The notes beneath the pieces were generated by a model that saw only the letters and a list, made by a program, of their open reading frames with translations, was not told where the DNA came from and searched no databases. Made by a program: the position numbers and the translations under genes. A stretch of DNA of 64,000 nucleotides from the NCBI RefSeq assembly GCF_023715685.1, contig NZ_JAMBOQ010000002.1, forward strand, positions 1,140,568 through 1,204,567. The letters run 5' to 3'. This document shows, in pieces, positions 16,173 to 23,830 of the stretch. The stretch's first letter is position 1. Each line of letters opens with the position of its first letter. Source of the DNA: Priestia aryabhattai (lineage in GTDB: Bacteria > Bacillota > Bacilli > Bacillales > Bacillaceae_H).

Positions 16173-16660
16173 CTTTTCTTTTATATAAGAGATCTATTAT
16201 TTTTACCGTTCGTTTAAGTTTAAAAATAAATTACGAACGTATTCTAAAATAAACAAAATTTTACGAACGTTTTTCGGAAGAATGAATGGAGGAAACTCGT
16301 CAAATAAAAACCTCCTGCTTCTTTTCTAAAACAGGCGGTTTTTTCTCAGTAAAGATAATTATTGTTTTTATGAAGTTTTTGTTTCTCTTCATTCTTTAAT
16401 TATTTTTTAAGATATACACATAGTATCTATTGTATCTTCTTTAGAAAAAACATTTTTCGCACACGATTAGATATTACATCTAATTATTATATATATCCTC
16501 CCATAAATAATGTTTATACAATAAATAGAGCAATTTTTGAGGTTGCTCTATTTGTACTTTCTGTGTATATCATAATCGTATTCTTATCTATACTAGATAT
16601 ATACTAAATTTTAGCAGTAGAGAGATCAGAGTTTGAACTGAAAAAGAGACGTGGACAGGT
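16173..16660 (+). other. Gene-free stretch right of IS6 copy 2
   Basis: No gene seen. Holds TTACGAACGT twice (about 16229 and 16260) and an inverted related ACCGTTCGTT (about 16204), a terminator AAAAACCTCCTG/CAGGCGGTTTTTT (16309-16345), and a hairpin AAATAGAGCAA/TTGCTCTATTT (16524-16552). Confidence 0.5.
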
Positions 16661-16665
16661 TTAGA

Positions 16666-16797
16666 ATGAAGATAAATTACAGTAAAAAAAGAGCAAAAAC
16701 AACAAAATTTTTAGAAAAGGCTAATATTGCCGAAGAATATATACAGAAAGGTAGAGATATCTCATCAGAAAAAGAGTTTTTGATGAAATCCATGTGA
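16666..16797 (+). CDS. Short hypothetical frame before the germination gene
   Basis: 43 codons, Lys/Glu-rich (MKINYSKKRAKTTKFLEKAN...). No convincing ribosome site, no recognised family. It ends 100 bases before the gerB-type gene. It may be a relic of a neighbouring ger gene or a chance frame. Confidence 0.25.
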   Translation: MKINYSKKRAKTTKFLEKANIAEEYIQKGRDISSEKEFLMKSM

Positions 16798-16896
16798 GTG
16801 TATAAATAATTATCCGCCGGATAGATATGACAAATAAATTCCATATATACAAATAAATATCCAGTGAGAACGAGCAAAGAAGGGAGTTTTTGATGA

Positions 16897-18000
16897 ATGG
16901 AAAGGACAAAAATAAGTGTTATTCAACTTTTTTCCCTCATGTTTATCTTTGAACTGGGAACTTCAGTGGTGGTCAGTTATGGAGTAGATGCTGGAAAAGC
17001 TGCATGGCTGGCGATTCTTTTAGGTATGTGTGGAGGGATCATCCTATTTTTCATATATTATTTTTTGTATCGTCAATATCCAACAATTCCATTTACTACA
17101 TATGTTAGGAAAATACTTGGAAGATATGTAGGGTGGATTATTGGCTTGTTATACTGTCTTTATTTTTTGTATATTGCTGCAAGAAATGTACGGGATTTAG
17201 GCGACTTATTGGTTTCATCTACATTGGAAGAGACCCCTTTATTCGCCGTCATTGTTCCACTGGTTCTAGTCGTTTGTTATGTAATCTGTTTAGGAACTGA
17301 AGTATTGGGGAGAACAGCAGAAGTTTTTATTGTAATTTTACTCTTGTTCGGGATAACAGGGAACTTTTTTGTCTTTATTTCAAGTGAAGTTCATGTACAT
17401 AATTTGCGACCGTTTCTTGAAGTTGGATGGGGACCGATCTTTAGTACAGTTTTTCCAACTCTTATTGCTTACCCATTTGGTCAAATGCTTGTCTTTACAA
17501 TGCTGCTTCCTTCCTTGAATCGTCCTACCTTCACGAAAAAGGTATGGTTATCAGCCTTAATTTGTAGTGGTGTGATCTTAGCTTGGACCACCAGTCTAAA
17601 TATTGCTGTACTAGGTATGGACGTAGCAGAGAGATCTACCTTCCCTACATTAGCTACCGTTGGAAAGGTGAACCTATTTGACTTTATTGAAAGGTTAGAT
17701 GCTATTGTCGTATTCACTTTATTGATTACTATCTTTTTTAAAGCATCTATCCTTTTGCATTGTACAATCCTTGGAATTACAGACTTGTTTAAGTTAGAAA
17801 ATGGTAAACGAGTCGTTTTTCTACTGGGCGGAATTCTAATCTTTTTATCAATGGCTATGGCCTCTAATTATTCAGAACAAAGGGAAGAAGGAGGATATGT
17901 TTTAGATTACTATCTTAACTTGCCTCTTCTCATCGTTATTCTATTGTGCATGCTGATTATTTTAATGGTTAAGAATCATTTCAAAAAGAAAGTGAACTAG
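16897..18000 (+). CDS. GerB-type spore germination receptor subunit (GerAB/YndE family), orphan
   Basis: 367 residues, the family's usual length, with ten hydrophobic segments spread over the protein (for example 12-30, 35-57, 79-100, 113-132, 141-160, 185-208, 216-237, 268-288, 305-323, 338-358). GerB proteins are APC-superfamily subunits in the inner spore membrane that bind germinants, acting with GerA and GerC subunits. Neither gerA nor gerC is next to it, so it may mix with receptor subunits encoded elsewhere, as reported for the plasmid-borne gerVB of P. megaterium. AAGGGAG lies about 10 bases before the ATG; another ATG 4 bases earlier is out of frame. Confidence 0.9.
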   Translation: MERTKISVIQLFSLMFIFELGTSVVVSYGVDAGKAAWLAILLGMCGGIILFFIYYFLYRQYPTIPFTTYVRKILGRYVGWIIGLLYCLYFLYIAARNVRDLGDLLVSSTLEETPLFAVIVPLVLVVCYVICLGTEVLGRTAEVFIVILLLFGITGNFFVFISSEVHVHNLRPFLEVGWGPIFSTVFPTLIAYPFGQMLVFTMLLPSLNRPTFTKKVWLSALICSGVILAWTTSLNIAVLGMDVAERSTFPTLATVGKVNLFDFIERLDAIVVFTLLITIFFKASILLHCTILGITDLFKLENGKRVVFLLGGILIFLSMAMASNYSEQREEGGYVLDYYLNLPLLIVILLCMLIILMVKNHFKKKVN

Positions 18001-18186
18001 CAATTCTTTTACATGGGGGTTTCGCTTCATTATTAGGGGAGATATTGTCCAATGACGAGAAGATAAACTAAAATCCTTCATCAACCTTCTTTTATATCTC
18101 CATTCTATCCTAATTTTGGATGGAAGCTCTTCAAGCTGAAAATCAGGTTAATAAAAATGAATCTAATTCCTCATACTAAGACTTTT

Positions 18187-18444
18187 TTATTTTTCACTCT
18201 GAAGAAAATTCCTCAAGCTTACTAAAGCCTCTTGTTCATCTGTTCCATTTATTGTTAAAGTAATTTCTTCTTTATTTCTAATGGCTATAGCCATTACTCC
18301 CATAATACTTTTACCTTCTACTGATCTTCCATTTTTATTTATTTTTATATCACTGTTAAAAGAAGAGGCTTTCTGCACAAATTGAGTAGCATTTCGAGCC
18401 TGAAGTCCCTCCTGTAAATGGGCAATAAGTTTTTTTAAAATCAT
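18187..18444 (-). CDS. crh: Crh-like HPr paralogue (catabolite repression HPr)
   Basis: 85 residues when started at the ATG at 18444, the third codon of the longest frame; AAAGAG then lies 9 bases upstream. With this start the key positions fall exactly as in Crh: residue 15 is Gln (GLQARNAT) in place of the HPr active-site His, and residue 46 is Ser in GKSIMGVM, the HPr-kinase target. It therefore cannot carry PTS phosphate but can be Ser-phosphorylated and act as a CcpA co-repressor. Unusual: Asn at position 18 where HPr and Crh normally have Pro. A leftward promoter with the same operator as the divergent GntR operon lies 245 bases upstream (18697-18746), which links its expression to the cargo pathway. 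Confidence 0.85.
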   Translation of the reverse strand: MILKKLIAHLQEGLQARNATQFVQKASSFNSDIKINKNGRSVEGKSIMGVMAIAIRNKEEITLTINGTDEQEALVSLRNFLQSEK

Positions 18445-18696
18445 TAACATTCACTCTTTCTACACTGACTATCTATCCTATAGATGTTATTTCCTCTCTA
18501 ATAACAAAGGTTTAGGATTCTCCCATAACTCATTTACTGAGCCACGAAACTAACAGTTACCTTTTTTAATAATTCGATGGTCATAATGCATCATTGGACG
18601 ATTTCTTTGATTTCTTCATCAATAGCTATTGGTTTTATGCATGCATAAAATTCCTAAGAATCATGAAATAGTAAGCCGAAAGATTATCGGGCTACT

Positions 18697-18746
18697 GGTT
18701 AGTCCAATTTAGTTTGATATTATCAGAAGGACTAATTAAAATCAAA
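18697..18746 (-). promoter_or_regulatory. Leftward promoter with TGG-N5-CCA operator (toward crh)
   Basis: Minus strand: -35 TTGATT (18746-18741), 17-base spacer, -10 TAATAT (18723-18718), then 10 bases, then TGGACTAACCA (18707-18697) continuing GTAGCCCG. Geometry and operator equal those of the rightward promoter at 18947-18996, so one GntR-type repressor can control both directions. Confidence 0.7.
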
Positions 18747-18946
18747 GGATTTTTTTAATTTATTTACCTCCATAGTTAAAAAGTCTTTATACTTGTAAGA
18801 AAATTTAACAGATATTATCCATATATTTGATAGGACTGTGCAAAAATGAATGAATAAGGTAGCATTATATACCGTAATAAGTTTAAATTTTAGTCTACAC
18901 AGTGAAGGAGACATAATAAGTTGCGCTAAAAATAAATTTAATTATC

Positions 18947-18996
18947 TTGACAGTTAGGAATTATCTGAATATAATACAAATTAATTGGACTAACCA
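18947..18996 (+). promoter_or_regulatory. Sigma-A promoter and TGG-N5-CCA operator of the GntR operon
   Basis: -35 TTGACA (18947-18952), 17-base spacer, -10 TATAAT (18970-18975), 10 bases, then TGGACTAACCA (18986-18996) followed by GCAGCCCGG. The operator would cover the transcription start, as expected for repression. TGG-N5-CCA agrees with operators known for FadR-subfamily GntR regulators. Confidence 0.85.
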
Positions 18997-19035
18997 GCAG
19001 CCCGGTTTTTCTAATTAAACGTAGGAGGTTCACTC

Positions 19036-19746
19036 ATGAGTGATCAAGTATTTTCAAGCGTACGCAATGAACGAATGTATGAAAAGATAGTAGTGCAAAT
19101 TAGGCAATTAATCGAAGATGGTAAGTTAAAACCAGGGGATCGTTTACCGAGTGAGCGTACCTTAGCACAAACAATAGGTTGTAGCCGCACCTCACTACGG
19201 GAGGCTTGTCGGGTATTAGAATCAGAAGGACTTATTGTTTCTAAGCCGGGTGGTGGAAGGTTTATTCAACAAGTCGACATGAACATGACATTAAAATACC
19301 ATTTCGATACACTTGATATGTTAGAAAAATCAGCAATCATTTATTTTCTAGAGGCAAGGGAAACGCTTGAACCCACAATTGCTAAGTTAGCTAGCCAAAG
19401 GGCTACTAAGGAAGACATAGAAAAAATGGAAAATGTTTTATTAAAAATGGAGGATAAACTGAAATATCCGGATGAGAAAGTAGAAGCCGATAGTAGTTTT
19501 CATTTAGCACTAGCTGAGGCTACCAAAAATTTCGTGTTTGTTTCTATGATGGAAGCTAATTTAAATATGATCCGTCAAGTTCGAAAGCAAACATTAAATT
19601 CAAAAGGAAGATATGCTCAATCTTTAAAGGAACATAGAGCTATTTTGGAGGCTGTAAAACGTGGAAACTCTTCGGAGGCCGTTAAAGCTACTTATACCCA
19701 TCTTCAACATATTAGAGAAAATGTACTAAAAAATCATACATCCTAA
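19036..19746 (+). CDS. GntR-family (FadR subfamily) transcriptional regulator
   Basis: 236 residues. Winged HTH at about 12-80 (EKIVVQIRQLIEDGKLKPGD, RLPSERTLAQTIGCSRTSLR, EACRVLESEGLI) and an all-helical FCD ligand domain at about 95-230 with the expected metal/ligand residues in the EARETLEP, DSSFHLALAEAT and KEHRAILEAVKRG segments. FCD regulators usually sense organic acids and repress catabolic operons. First gene of an apparent operon with the CoA-transferase and lyase genes; GTAGGAGG precedes the ATG. The operator in its own promoter suggests autorepression. Confidence 0.92.
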   Translation: MSDQVFSSVRNERMYEKIVVQIRQLIEDGKLKPGDRLPSERTLAQTIGCSRTSLREACRVLESEGLIVSKPGGGRFIQQVDMNMTLKYHFDTLDMLEKSAIIYFLEARETLEPTIAKLASQRATKEDIEKMENVLLKMEDKLKYPDEKVEADSSFHLALAEATKNFVFVSMMEANLNMIRQVRKQTLNSKGRYAQSLKEHRAILEAVKRGNSSEAVKATYTHLQHIRENVLKNHTS

Positions 19747-19779
19747 AGAAATAAATCAGTATTATTGGAGGAATTAAGA

Positions 19780-20988
19780 GTGTTAGCAAAAAATTATGGA
19801 CCCTTAACAGGGGTCCAAATCTTAGATATATCCACGATGATTGCAGCTCCATTTGGAGCCACCTTACTAGCTGATTTAGGGGCAGAAGTGACCAAAGTAG
19901 AGCTTCCAGGAAAAGGGGACACCCTTCGTACGGTAGGGCCTTGGAAAGGAACTGAACCTTTAAGATGGCCTGGACTAGCTCGTAATAAGAAGTCTGTTAC
20001 TTTAGATATTCGCTCAGACGAAGGAAGAGAAATCTTTAAAAAGCTGATTAGTCAAGTGGACGTTTTAATTGAAAATTTTCGTCCTGGTACACTGGAAAAA
20101 TGGAATTTAGGCTATGAAGAACTCAAAAAGGTGAATCCTAAGTTAGTTATGGTACGCGTATCAGGTTATGGACAAACTGGACCCTATCGAGAAAAAGCTG
20201 GATTTGGTACTCCTGGTACTGCATTTAGTGGGCATACCTACTTGCAAGGTTACCCAGATCGACCACCTGTCAGTCCTTCTTATTCTTTATTGGATTATAT
20301 TACAGGAGTCTATACTGCATTTGCTTGTGTAAGCGCTATCTATCATCGAGATGTAAATGACCAGCCAGAAGGTCAAATAGTAGAAATGGGATTATATGAA
20401 TCTATCTTCCGAATGATGGAATTTTTAGTCGCCGAGTTTGATCAGAATGGCAAAGTGAGAGGAAGAAGTCCTGGTCTTGCAGGGCATTCAAGTCCTGCGG
20501 GAACATACGAAACAAGAGATGGAAAATTTGTTGTTCTTGTGTGCAGCACAGATTCAACTTTTGACCGTTTGGCAGAAGCAATGGAAAGAACTGATATGTT
20601 GAAAGATCCACGTTATTATACAAATGTAGAACGACTAAAACATGATCATGAAGTGCAAGAAATTGTATCAAGTTGGATTCGGGGTTTTACCCAAGCAGAA
20701 TTGCAGGAAAAATTGGATTCATTTGGTGTACCGGTTAGTCCTATTTATAGTATCGAAGATATCTTTAATGACCCTCAGTATAAAGAAAGAGAAAATATTG
20801 TAGAAGTGGAGCATCCACGCTTAGGAAAGATTAAAGTTCCAGGAGTGGTTCCAAAGTTCTCACATACTCCGGGAGCTATTCGTCACCGAGCACCGGAATT
20901 AGGTGAACATAACGAGGAAATTCTAGGAGGAAAACTAGGCCTATCTGCTGCAGAATTAGCCGTTTTAAAAGAGAAGGGGGTTATTTAA
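19780..20988 (+). CDS. CoA-transferase family III (CaiB/BaiF)
   Basis: 402 residues from a GTG at 19780 that has TTGGAGGAA 7 bases upstream; the frame is open five codons further to a TTG that overlaps that ribosome site. Family III features: GVQILDISTMIAAPFGATLL at the N-terminus, DLGAEVTKVELPGKGDTLR, NKKSVTLDIRSDEGREIFKK, DVLIENFRPGTLEKW and the GQTGPYREKAGFG segment; the catalytic Asp is expected in the MGLYESIFRM region, where the family usually has D, so the nucleophile (D/E, here E in GLYES) deserves a check. The enzyme moves CoA between carboxylic acids. It overlaps the next gene by one base (TAATG). Confidence 0.9.
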   Translation: MLAKNYGPLTGVQILDISTMIAAPFGATLLADLGAEVTKVELPGKGDTLRTVGPWKGTEPLRWPGLARNKKSVTLDIRSDEGREIFKKLISQVDVLIENFRPGTLEKWNLGYEELKKVNPKLVMVRVSGYGQTGPYREKAGFGTPGTAFSGHTYLQGYPDRPPVSPSYSLLDYITGVYTAFACVSAIYHRDVNDQPEGQIVEMGLYESIFRMMEFLVAEFDQNGKVRGRSPGLAGHSSPAGTYETRDGKFVVLVCSTDSTFDRLAEAMERTDMLKDPRYYTNVERLKHDHEVQEIVSSWIRGFTQAELQEKLDSFGVPVSPIYSIEDIFNDPQYKERENIVEVEHPRLGKIKVPGVVPKFSHTPGAIRHRAPELGEHNEEILGGKLGLSAAELAVLKEKGVI

Positions 20989-21944
20989 TGAATGGGATAC
21001 AAAAACTACGGTTGCCTAATGAAGTAGTAATCTGTGAGGTAGCTCCACGTGATGGATTTCAAGCTGAAAATGAATGGATACCAACAGAACAAAAAATTCA
21101 CATTGTGCGAGAGTTGGCCAAAACAGGTATCCAATCGATAGAGCTCACATCTTTTGTTCACCCAAGAGCAATTCCTCAACTTAAAGATGCTGAGCAAGTA
21201 GTAAAAAGCGTTCAGGACTTAACAGACATTAAATTCCGCGCATTAGTTCCTAATGTAAAAGGAGCACAACGTGCGATTGATGCTGGAATCAAAAAGCTAA
21301 AACTCATGCTTTCAGCAACAGACTCTCATAGTGTATCTAATGCTAACTGTTCTGTGGAAGAAGCTCAAATGGGTTTTGCCCCTATTATTGAATTAGCCGA
21401 AAAATATGATGTCAAAGTTGGTGGATCAATTTCCGTGGCTTTCGGATGCCCATATGAAGGGAGAGTCCCATTCGAACGTATTGCTTCTATTGTAGAGCGT
21501 TACACATTGATGGGAATTAATGAAATTTCTTTAGCTGATACAACAGGGATGGCAAATCCTGCACAAGTATATGATATGTTAGGTCTCCTTAAACAAGATT
21601 TTCCTAAAATGACTTTCTCCATGCATTTGCATAATACTCGTGGAATGGCATTTTCTAATGTGATAGCTGCCCTACAACAAGGTGTGATTAACTTTGACAG
21701 TTCCGTTATAGGGCTAGGCGGGTGCCCATATGCTCCTGGGGCAAGTGGAAATATTGCCACAGAAGATCTCGTCCATGGATTAATGGAGATTGGAATTGAG
21801 ACAGGTATAGATCTCAATCATCTTATCGAAGTGGCAAAGGATGTAAAACAAATCATTGGCCATGATGGTGGAAGCTATATGCTTCAAGCTGGACCTTGCT
21901 CTCAACTTCACGCTACACCAAAGGTTCAAGAGAAACTAGGATAA
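20988..21944 (+). CDS. HMG-CoA lyase-like enzyme (DRE-TIM metallolyase)
   Basis: 318 residues. Eight-stranded barrel with N-terminal EVAPRDGFQAENEWIPT (metal Asp and catalytic Arg in PRDG), ELTSFVHPRAIPQLKDA, GSISVAFGCPYEGRV, SLADTTGMANP and the HMG-CoA lyase signature GLGGCPYAPGASGNIATEDL with the catalytic Cys. The metal loop reads HLHNTRG where HMG-CoA lyases have HxHDTxG. Together with the translationally coupled CoA-transferase this predicts activation of a 3-hydroxy-3-methyl (or similar tertiary hydroxy) dicarboxylic acid and cleavage to acetyl-CoA or pyruvate plus a keto acid. Exact substrate unknown; citramalyl-CoA-type lyases are an alternative. Confidence 0.88.
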   Translation: MNGIQKLRLPNEVVICEVAPRDGFQAENEWIPTEQKIHIVRELAKTGIQSIELTSFVHPRAIPQLKDAEQVVKSVQDLTDIKFRALVPNVKGAQRAIDAGIKKLKLMLSATDSHSVSNANCSVEEAQMGFAPIIELAEKYDVKVGGSISVAFGCPYEGRVPFERIASIVERYTLMGINEISLADTTGMANPAQVYDMLGLLKQDFPKMTFSMHLHNTRGMAFSNVIAALQQGVINFDSSVIGLGGCPYAPGASGNIATEDLVHGLMEIGIETGIDLNHLIEVAKDVKQIIGHDGGSYMLQAGPCSQLHATPKVQEKLG

Positions 21945-22016
21945 TAAGAAAATATAATATTTTTCTTATTATTATAGTAATAACATTCATAAATGTTATA
22001 TAATTTAAGGAGGTGT

Positions 22017-22030
22017 TGTAAGCGTTTGTA
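22017..22030 (+). promoter_or_regulatory. cre-like site upstream of the ALDH gene
   Basis: TGTAAGCGTTTGTA matches the CcpA consensus TGWAARCGYTWNCW at all but one fixed position. Confidence 0.45.
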
Positions 22031-22082
22031 TTCAGCTCAACTTAAATTGATTAACTAATTAATATTATAATGCGATGAATAT

Positions 22083-22094
22083 TAGATCGATCTA
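22083..22094. promoter_or_regulatory. TAGATCGATCTA operator, site 1
   Basis: Perfect 12-bp palindrome with a central CG, one of eleven TAGAWCGATMTA sites in the cargo. It lies about 215 bases before the ALDH start. A central CpG is typical of LacI-family operators. Confidence 0.75.
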
Positions 22095-22144
22095 TAGGTA
22101 TAATTTCTTTTCAAATAATTAATTTAATTAAAAATAAGCTATAT

Positions 22145-22156
22145 TAGATCGATCTA
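22145..22156. promoter_or_regulatory. TAGATCGATCTA operator, site 2
   Basis: Perfect 14-bp palindrome TTAGATCGATCTAA, 62 bases after site 1 (about six helical turns, compatible with looping), about 150 bases before the ALDH start. Confidence 0.75.
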
Positions 22157-22307
22157 AAATCTAGTATATGGTCAAACATAGCGTATACTAACTTAATTTT
22201 TATAAAGTGGTGGTTATAAAAATCATGCTTTAGACAAAGAGTTATTCACAAAATGCGTAATGAATAATGAAAGATCCTTAATCAATTTTAGAAAAGTAGG
22301 TGGCAAA

Positions 22308-23756
22308 ATGATCGAAACAATTGAAAAACAATCGCAACCTTATATTAATGGGGAATGGATTTCAGCAGACCGTGAGGTCGTTTCTATTAAAAGTCCATAT
22401 TCTGGGGAAGTAATAGGAGAACAAGTATTGGCAACCCAAGAGGACGTTGAAAAAGCGTTGGCATCAGCTTATGAAGCTAAAAAACAAATTGCAGCTATTC
22501 CTTCTCATCAACGAGCTAAAATTTTAAAACAAGCAGCTAGTTTATTAGAGCAAGAGAAAGAAAGGTTCGCCAAACTTATTTCTTTAGAATTAGGAAAACC
22601 CCTAAAAAATACGCTCGATGAAGTAGCGCGTTCTATCGAAACATTAGAGCTATCAGGTGAAGAAGCTAAAAGATTAATGGGAGAAACGCTACCAGGCGAT
22701 GCTTCTGAACGAGGAACAAGAGCTATTGCTTCTACCTTCCGAGTGCCTGTGGGTGTTGTCGCAGCAATTACACCGTTTAATGCTCCTTTAAATCTGGTTT
22801 GTCATAAGGTTGGACCAGCGTTTGCTGCTGGTAATAGTGTAATTTTAAAGCCATCTTCGCAAACAACATTGATTGCGACAGAATTAATAAAATTATTATT
22901 AAAAGCAGGATTCCCTGAAAATGCAATCAACATGGTTCTAGGTCGACGACAAGTTGCACAACAGATTGTTAAAGATGATCGTGTAAATGTGATTTCGTTT
23001 ACAGGTGGAACAGTAGCCAGCACAAATATTTGTGAATTAGCTGGAATGAAAAAAGTATTACTTGAATTAGGTGGAAATGCTGCCACTATTATTCATGATG
23101 ATGCAGATTTAAATCGTGCTGCTGCCATGTGTGCGAAAACAGGATTCAGTAATTCAGGCCAAAGTTGTATTTCTGTTCAACGAATCTATGTGCATCAATC
23201 AGTAGTATCGGAATTCACAGAACGTTTAAAAGAAGAAGTGCTTAAACTTAAGATTGGAGATCCTTTATTACCTGATACTGATGTAGGTTGTGTAGTAGAT
23301 ACGAATGCAGCCACACGTGTGACAGATTGGATCCAAGAAGCTGTTCAGTTAGGGGCAAAAGTAATTTGTGGCGGCAAACAGCATGGAGCTACAGTCGAAC
23401 CAACGGTTCTATTAAATCCTCCTAAAAAGAGTAAAGTAGTATGTGAAGAGGTATTTGGACCAATTGTGAGTATTATTCCATATGAAACGATTGAAGAGGC
23501 TATTGAAGAAACAAATGATTCAGACTTTGGTCTTCAAGCTGGAATTTTCACAAATCAAATGGATTTAGCCTACAAAGTAGCTCACTCACTTGAAATGGGG
23601 GGTGTGGTCATTAACGGAACTTCAAACTTTAGACTGGACCATTGGCCATACGGAGGCGTGAAGAATAGTGGTGTTGGACGTGAGGGCCCTCGCTATGCGA
23701 TTGAAGATATGACTGAAATGAAAATGATTGTATTACGACTTCCGGATAATGAGTAA
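22308..23756 (+). CDS. NAD(P)-dependent aldehyde dehydrogenase
   Basis: 482 residues from the ATG at 22308, with AGGTGG 7 bases upstream; the frame is open 16 codons further to 22260 without a ribosome site. ALDH superfamily hallmarks: INGEWI near the start, ITPFNAPLNLVCHKVGPAFA, SFTGGTVAS, LELGGNAATI with the general-base Glu, NSGQSCISVQR with the catalytic Cys, CEEVFGPIVSI and YGGVKNSGVGREG. It oxidises an aldehyde to the acid without CoA. First gene of a unit with a ThDP enzyme and a TIM-barrel protein; two TAGATCGATCTA sites and one cre-like site precede it. Confidence 0.92.
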   Translation: MIETIEKQSQPYINGEWISADREVVSIKSPYSGEVIGEQVLATQEDVEKALASAYEAKKQIAAIPSHQRAKILKQAASLLEQEKERFAKLISLELGKPLKNTLDEVARSIETLELSGEEAKRLMGETLPGDASERGTRAIASTFRVPVGVVAAITPFNAPLNLVCHKVGPAFAAGNSVILKPSSQTTLIATELIKLLLKAGFPENAINMVLGRRQVAQQIVKDDRVNVISFTGGTVASTNICELAGMKKVLLELGGNAATIIHDDADLNRAAAMCAKTGFSNSGQSCISVQRIYVHQSVVSEFTERLKEEVLKLKIGDPLLPDTDVGCVVDTNAATRVTDWIQEAVQLGAKVICGGKQHGATVEPTVLLNPPKKSKVVCEEVFGPIVSIIPYETIEEAIEETNDSDFGLQAGIFTNQMDLAYKVAHSLEMGGVVINGTSNFRLDHWPYGGVKNSGVGREGPRYAIEDMTEMKMIVLRLPDNE

Positions 23757-23767
23757 AAACTGAATTG

Positions 23768-23811
23768 ATAGAGAATGAAACGTAATCCTCTGTTTACGCT
23801 TCATTCTCTAT
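23768..23811 (+). other. Intercistronic hairpin between ALDH and ThDP-enzyme genes
   Basis: ATAGAGAATGAAACGTAA pairs with TTTACGCTTCATTCTCTAT around a 7-base loop. No T-run follows; AAAAGGAG of the next gene begins 4 bases after the stem. It could be an mRNA processing or stability element, or could modulate translation of the ThDP enzyme. Confidence 0.6.
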
Positions 23812-23830
23812 TAGGAAAAGGAGTGTACTT

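Noticed and set aside
16204..16270. LexA/SOS boxes from ACGAACGT repeats
   Set aside because: GAAC-N4-GTTC is not formed at any of the sites.
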